Positions 61,435 to 64,000 of a DNA stretch of 64,000 bases are shown in pieces (position 1 is the first letter of the stretch; each line of letters opens with the position of its first letter). The notes under the pieces were generated by a model that had not been told where the DNA came from, searched no databases, and was given only the letters and a program-made list of their open reading frames with translations. The translations under genes were made by a program, and so were the position numbers. The stretch covers positions 620,001-684,000 of the forward strand of contig NZ_JACXBS010000002.1 in the NCBI RefSeq assembly GCF_014698015.1. The letters are read 5' to 3'. Source of the stretch: Kocuria sp. cx-455. Lineage in GTDB: Bacteria > Actinomycetota > Actinomycetes > Actinomycetales > Micrococcaceae.

Positions 61435-61520
61435 GCGCGGGTGGCGGAATAGGCAGACGCGCTAGCTTGAGGTGCTAGTCCTCGTATTAGAGGGTGGGGG
61501 TTCAAGTCCCCCCTCGCGCA
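61435..61520 (+). tRNA. tRNA-Leu (anticodon GAG)
   Basis: 86 nt. Acceptor arms GCGCGGG (61435-61441) and CTCGCGC (61513-61519) pair with one G-U. Anticodon stem CTAGC/GCTAG encloses the loop TTGAGGT, giving GAG (reads CUC/CUU). A variable arm (TCCTCGTATTAGAGGG) and TTCAAGTC in the T-loop fit a class II leucine tRNA. CCA is not encoded. A possible -10 TAAGTT lies at 61367-61372. Confidence 0.96.
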
Positions 61521-61545
61521 CAATTGTCCTGTCTCAGGACGTTGG

Positions 61546-61579
61546 AAAGACCCTGAACCCTTGGTTCAGGGTCTTTTTT
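61546..61579 (+). terminator. Terminator after tRNA-Leu
   Basis: AAAGACCCTGAACC (61546-61559) and GGTTCAGGGTCTTT (61563-61576) form a 14-base stem followed by T residues. The hairpin overlaps the last codons of the minus-strand transposase remnant. Confidence 0.9.
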
Positions 61580-61745
61580 GTTGTCCTTGGTAGTTGCGTG
61601 TGGTGTCGAGGGTGAAGTCTGTGATGATCTCGCCGGTGGTTTTGTTGGCGATGGTGATGTGCCGGTCTTTGACGATGATCACGACGGGGGTTCGGGCGTG
61701 GGTTCGTCCGGTGGTGTTGATGCGTTGAAAGCCGGCGGGGTCGGT
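61566..61745 (-). pseudogene. C-terminal remnant of an IS481-type transposase
   Basis: About 59 codons encode TPVVIIVKDRHITIANKTTGE and TDFTLDTTRNYQG, which follow the conserved C-terminal ending of actinobacterial IS481-family transposases (RHIRVI...TGE...ELTLDPTRDYQ). The frame stays open upstream to 62075 but without transposase similarity: no DDE catalytic core remains. Its end overlaps the tRNA terminator. A decayed insertion next to the tRNA gene. Confidence 0.75.
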
Positions 61746-61880
61746 ATTGGGTTCTACCAGTGTGGTCAGGGGCGGTTCAGCGCCACCCACTGCGTCGAGC
61801 ACCAACGCATCGGTGACAGCCCGGGCCGAGACATGGTCAGCGTGCCAGGTCCATCGCGCGGCGATCTCCACGCCCTGCTC

Positions 61881-61922
61881 ATTACCCCTCGACCGCGGTT
61901 GGTTTAGCGGTCGAGGGGTAAT
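61881..61922. repeat. Perfect 16-bp inverted repeat
   Basis: ATTACCCCTCGACCGC (61881-61896) and GCGGTCGAGGGGTAAT (61907-61922) around a 10-base loop. No T-tract on the plus strand. Confidence 0.75.
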
Positions 61923-61993
61923 CGGCCCGGCGGTCGAGCACAAGCCTGATAGCTGCACCCCTGAGCGCCCGGTCAATTTTTCGGCGTGAGACC

Positions 61994-62014
61994 ATCCCTC
62001 CAACTCGGAGGGAT
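61994..62014. repeat. Perfect 8-bp hairpin
   Basis: ATCCCTCC (61994-62001) and GGAGGGAT (62007-62014) around AACTC. Confidence 0.6.
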
Positions 62015-62055
62015 ACGGCATCAAACCCGCTCGGCTCACCTTGTCGCGGATGCCT

Positions 62056-62078
62056 GGTGTGGCCGCTACGGCCACACC
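62056..62078 (-). terminator. Perfect 10-bp hairpin downstream of the glycosyltransferase-like gene
   Basis: GGTGTGGCCG (62056-62065) and CGGCCACACC (62069-62078) around CTA, 37 bases past the stop of the minus-strand gene at 62116. Likely its terminator, although without a T-tract. Confidence 0.55.
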
Positions 62079-62115
62079 GGACTAGCTGAGCTGGAATTCA
62101 AACGTCCGCGTTAGC

Positions 62116-63447
62116 TCACGCATGCTTCTTATAGTTGCGTTCCCACCGGGCCATGAATTTGGATACTTTGGTCGGACGGGGGTACCTGTTGAGGGGTTCG
62201 ATGCCACTGTGTGATTCTTGCTCGGCAACATATGACAGAGCGTTCTGGTCGAGGGTCCAGGCGAACGGCGTCTTGAGACCGACGTTAATGTACGAGTTCA
62301 ACTTCTCCAGCAGGTCAGTATCGAGCAACGTCTTGTTGGCAACGAGGTTACCGGCCATGTAGCGACGCCAGGGGACGATGCCTATGGTCCCCTCGTTGCG
62401 CGGAACTGACAGCCTGAGATCCGCAGTCTTTTTTATGAACCCCGCAGGGTCATCGCGCATCAGCAGGTCCGCGTCAATGCAGTACACACTCTCGTAATGT
62501 TCGAGCAGGCTGGGCAGGGCCAGGAACCTGGCGCACGCGTAGTAGGTATGCATTTCAGTGACCCACGTGGGTGTGTCCACGGCGTAGTACGAGACGGCGG
62601 AAGGCTTGGGTTGCTTGTTGAATTTGGAAAGCACCGCGAGATATTCCTCGGCGGTATCAACAAGCTCGCGCGCAACGTCCTCGTCTGCGCACAATAGGAG
62701 GACCAAGTCGGTTTCGTGGATCTGCTGGGCATTGAACAAGATCATGGGCCCGTAGATTCGGAAGAACACCGGGTCAACGGAAATCACAAAGGCGTTCTTG
62801 TTCCCTGTATAGGCTGGCTGAGCCCAGGAGATATCGAGGTCCAGTGAGTCCCCGGTCGCGGCTCCGCCGGCCAGTTGGACATCGTTGAAGTAGCTCAGCG
62901 CACCCTGGTCCCATGTGAAGACACGCACGAGGTCATTGTGCGGGTTAGCGCGCACGGCAGCGAAGGTCTCACCCGCCACGTCCCGCGACCACAGGCTCTC
63001 CGCCTGACCACGCAACGTCAACACAGACAGTTCCTCGATACTGTCGGGAATAGTCTTAAACTCCGCCAGGGCATCAGAGACCGCTTTGGCCGGCTCGGCG
63101 GTAGCATCTACCGACAGGGTCCCTATGCCAGCATCCCAGGCAGCCTCATACGCTTCCAAGGCGCCACGCACGAACCGGGATGTATCTCGATCCACCTGGT
63201 CAATCCACGGCTCAACAAACCGCCGAAATCGTTTGCAGTAACCAGCCGGCGACCGCTTAAACATCGTCTCCGCGAACTGGTAATACAGGACAATCAGCGC
63301 ATAATCATACTTATCCGGGAACTCCCGAGCGTGCTCAACGATTTGCTGCGTCGAGGGAACAGGGCCCTCCCCTAACGGTCCAGACTTCAAATACCGAGTA
63401 ATCTGCCAAGGTTTCAAACGCTGCGCCATAACGAAAGCCCTATTCAT
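62116..63447 (-). CDS. Glycosyltransferase-like protein with helical N-terminal region
   Basis: About 443 residues. The C-terminal half resembles GT-A (GT8-like) enzymes: YYACARFLALPSLLEHYESVYCIDADLLM with a DxD-type DAD motif, and TLDQNALSYVAE, which fits the late DQ motif of the fold. The N-terminal ~190 residues are rich in helix-forming residues (YDYALIVLYYQFAETMF, AWDAGIGTLSVDATAEPAKAV) and look like a separate repeat-like domain that I do not recognise. Start uncertain: ATG 63447 (MNRAFVM) or ATG 63429 (MAQRLKP); neither has a good ribosome-binding site. Base composition is visibly more AT-rich than the core genes. It may modify surface polysaccharide or protein. Confidence 0.65.
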   Translation of the reverse strand: MNRAFVMAQRLKPWQITRYLKSGPLGEGPVPSTQQIVEHAREFPDKYDYALIVLYYQFAETMFKRSPAGYCKRFRRFVEPWIDQVDRDTSRFVRGALEAYEAAWDAGIGTLSVDATAEPAKAVSDALAEFKTIPDSIEELSVLTLRGQAESLWSRDVAGETFAAVRANPHNDLVRVFTWDQGALSYFNDVQLAGGAATGDSLDLDISWAQPAYTGNKNAFVISVDPVFFRIYGPMILFNAQQIHETDLVLLLCADEDVARELVDTAEEYLAVLSKFNKQPKPSAVSYYAVDTPTWVTEMHTYYACARFLALPSLLEHYESVYCIDADLLMRDDPAGFIKKTADLRLSVPRNEGTIGIVPWRRYMAGNLVANKTLLDTDLLEKLNSYINVGLKTPFAWTLDQNALSYVAEQESHSGIEPLNRYPRPTKVSKFMARWERNYKKHA

Positions 63448-63602
63448 CTGGGGGAGTGAGGGAACCGCCAGTATATGCAGTCGAATACCAATAACCCCGC
63501 AGTGATGAACCACAGGACACCCCGCGGGACGGCAGGTCATTCAGCTGCACGGTCAACGACGGGCCCGACGGCGCGCTCAGTTCCGGCAGGGTGGTGCTGG
63601 CA

Positions 63603-64000
63603 TCAGGGGTTGGTGATAGTGGAGCGGCTGATGGCAATGGCGCCGTTGAGGGAGATGAGTCGGCCGTAGAGGCTGGTGTTCCGGGAGGCTGTGGCGTCTC
63701 CGCTGGCGAGGTAGGTTCCTCGGCCGGTGCTGGATTCGCCCAGGGTGATGGTGGTGGTGCTTTTCCAATACACGCGGTTGGGGAAGGCGTCGTTTGTGAG
63801 GGTCACGGTGCTGCGCGGGGCGGCAGTGATGGAGGTGGCGCGGAAGATGAAGCGGGCACTGGGGTCTCCGCCGCCGTCGAGGGTCAGGGTGCCGCTGATA
63901 GTGAAGGCCCCGGTGGTGCTGGTGTAGACCCCGGGACTCAGGGTTCCGGTCAGCGTGGGTGGAATCACTTTGGTGGCGGGGTAGGCGTCCAGAGCGGTGT
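63603..64000 (-). CDS. DUF3494 ice-binding-like protein, N-terminus beyond the window
   Basis: The open frame runs to the window edge. Its 132 visible codons read LDAYPATKV, TGTLSPGVYTSTTGAFTISG, TLTLDGGGDPSARFIFRAT and TLTNDAFPNRVYWKSTTTITLG, then TGRGTYLASGDATASRNTSLYGRLISLNGAI. These are the repeated beta-solenoid motifs of the DUF3494 family, to which ice-binding adhesins belong; many members are not cold-related surface proteins. The stop follows TITNP with no sorting signal in this frame. The 155 bases to the upstream-strand gene 62116-63447 hold no supported gene. Confidence 0.85.
   Translation of the reverse strand, partial: TALDAYPATKVIPPTLTGTLSPGVYTSTTGAFTISGTLTLDGGGDPSARFIFRATSITAAPRSTVTLTNDAFPNRVYWKSTTTITLGESSTGRGTYLASGDATASRNTSLYGRLISLNGAIAISRSTITNP

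Larger units (their letters stand above)
61746..62115. other. Non-coding accessory stretch with three perfect hairpins
   Basis: Between the transposase remnant and the glycosyltransferase-like gene no gene is supported. Three perfect inverted repeats stand out (61881-61922, 61994-62014 and 62056-62078). They may be terminators of lost genes, ends of decayed elements, or folding sites of a small RNA. Confidence 0.6.

Noticed and set aside
61746-62075. Upstream extension of the transposase remnant to a 169-residue protein
   Set aside because: Only the last 55-60 codons resemble IS481 transposases; the rest contains no catalytic DDE motif and crosses a strong hairpin.
63440-63637. A 65-codon minus-strand frame overlapping the end of the DUF3494 gene
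   Set aside because: No family, no start signal, and it overlaps the real gene. It might be a frameshifted former tail of that gene, but nothing supports this.

Overview
The window is a GC-rich chromosomal segment of an actinobacterium. WhiA, the RapZ-YvcK-WhiA cluster, OpcA next to Zwf, an actinobacterial SufR, a MabA-type FabG and frequent GTG/TTG starts all point to this. Gene order and protein style suggest Micrococcales, probably Micrococcaceae; the genus cannot be fixed from sequence alone. Much of the order recalls two known blocks of the Mycobacterium tuberculosis chromosome: the polA-rpsA-coaE-uvrB-uvrA region, and the uvrC-rapZ-yvcK-whiA-gap-pgk-tpi-secG-pgl-opcA-zwf-tal-tkt-ctaB-suf region. 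Most of the window is therefore conserved core genome.

Positions 1-13.6 kb: the end of an ANTAR response regulator, polA, an Eis-type acetyltransferase, rpsA, a yigZ/IMPACT gene broken by one in-frame TAG, a small membrane protein, coaE, uvrB, and a TerC-family gene behind a yybP-ykoY (manganese) riboswitch. A SatD-like DNA-binding protein with a membrane partner follows, under a perfect palindrome. Positions 13.6-24 kb: a DUF3516 helicase, a BASS symporter, an MBL-fold hydrolase, a MarR-MFS efflux operon with its operator on the -10 box, and uvrA. Positions 24-34 kb: a HAD phosphatase, PlsC, uvrC, rapZ-yvcK-whiA, then gap-pgk-tpiA-secG. The gap gene has a strongly folded leader.

Positions 34-43 kb, minus strand: the pentose phosphate set tkt, tal, pgi, zwf, opcA, pgl. 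zwf-opcA-pgl are coupled by 4-nt overlaps. Positions 43-53 kb: ctaB, a DapA-family gene behind an iron-box-like site, ctaA with an ABC exporter, and sufR-sufB-sufD-sufC-sufT. No sufS or sufU is present in the suf locus. Positions 53-61 kb: a zinc metallopeptidase, a complete biotin ECF transporter (BioY-EcfA-EcfT), an ABC-F ATPase, SURF1 with a small zinc-finger-like partner, a DUF3099 protein, fabG and a second SDR gene.

At 61.4 kb a tRNA-Leu(GAG) and its terminator end the conserved part. Beyond it the sequence changes character: an IS481-type transposase remnant, a cluster of perfect hairpins, a lower-GC gene for an unusual two-part glycosyltransferase-like protein, and the C-terminal part of a DUF3494 ice-binding-like protein that runs off the window. 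This tail looks like an accessory region bordered by the tRNA gene. No rRNA, CRISPR array or phage was seen.
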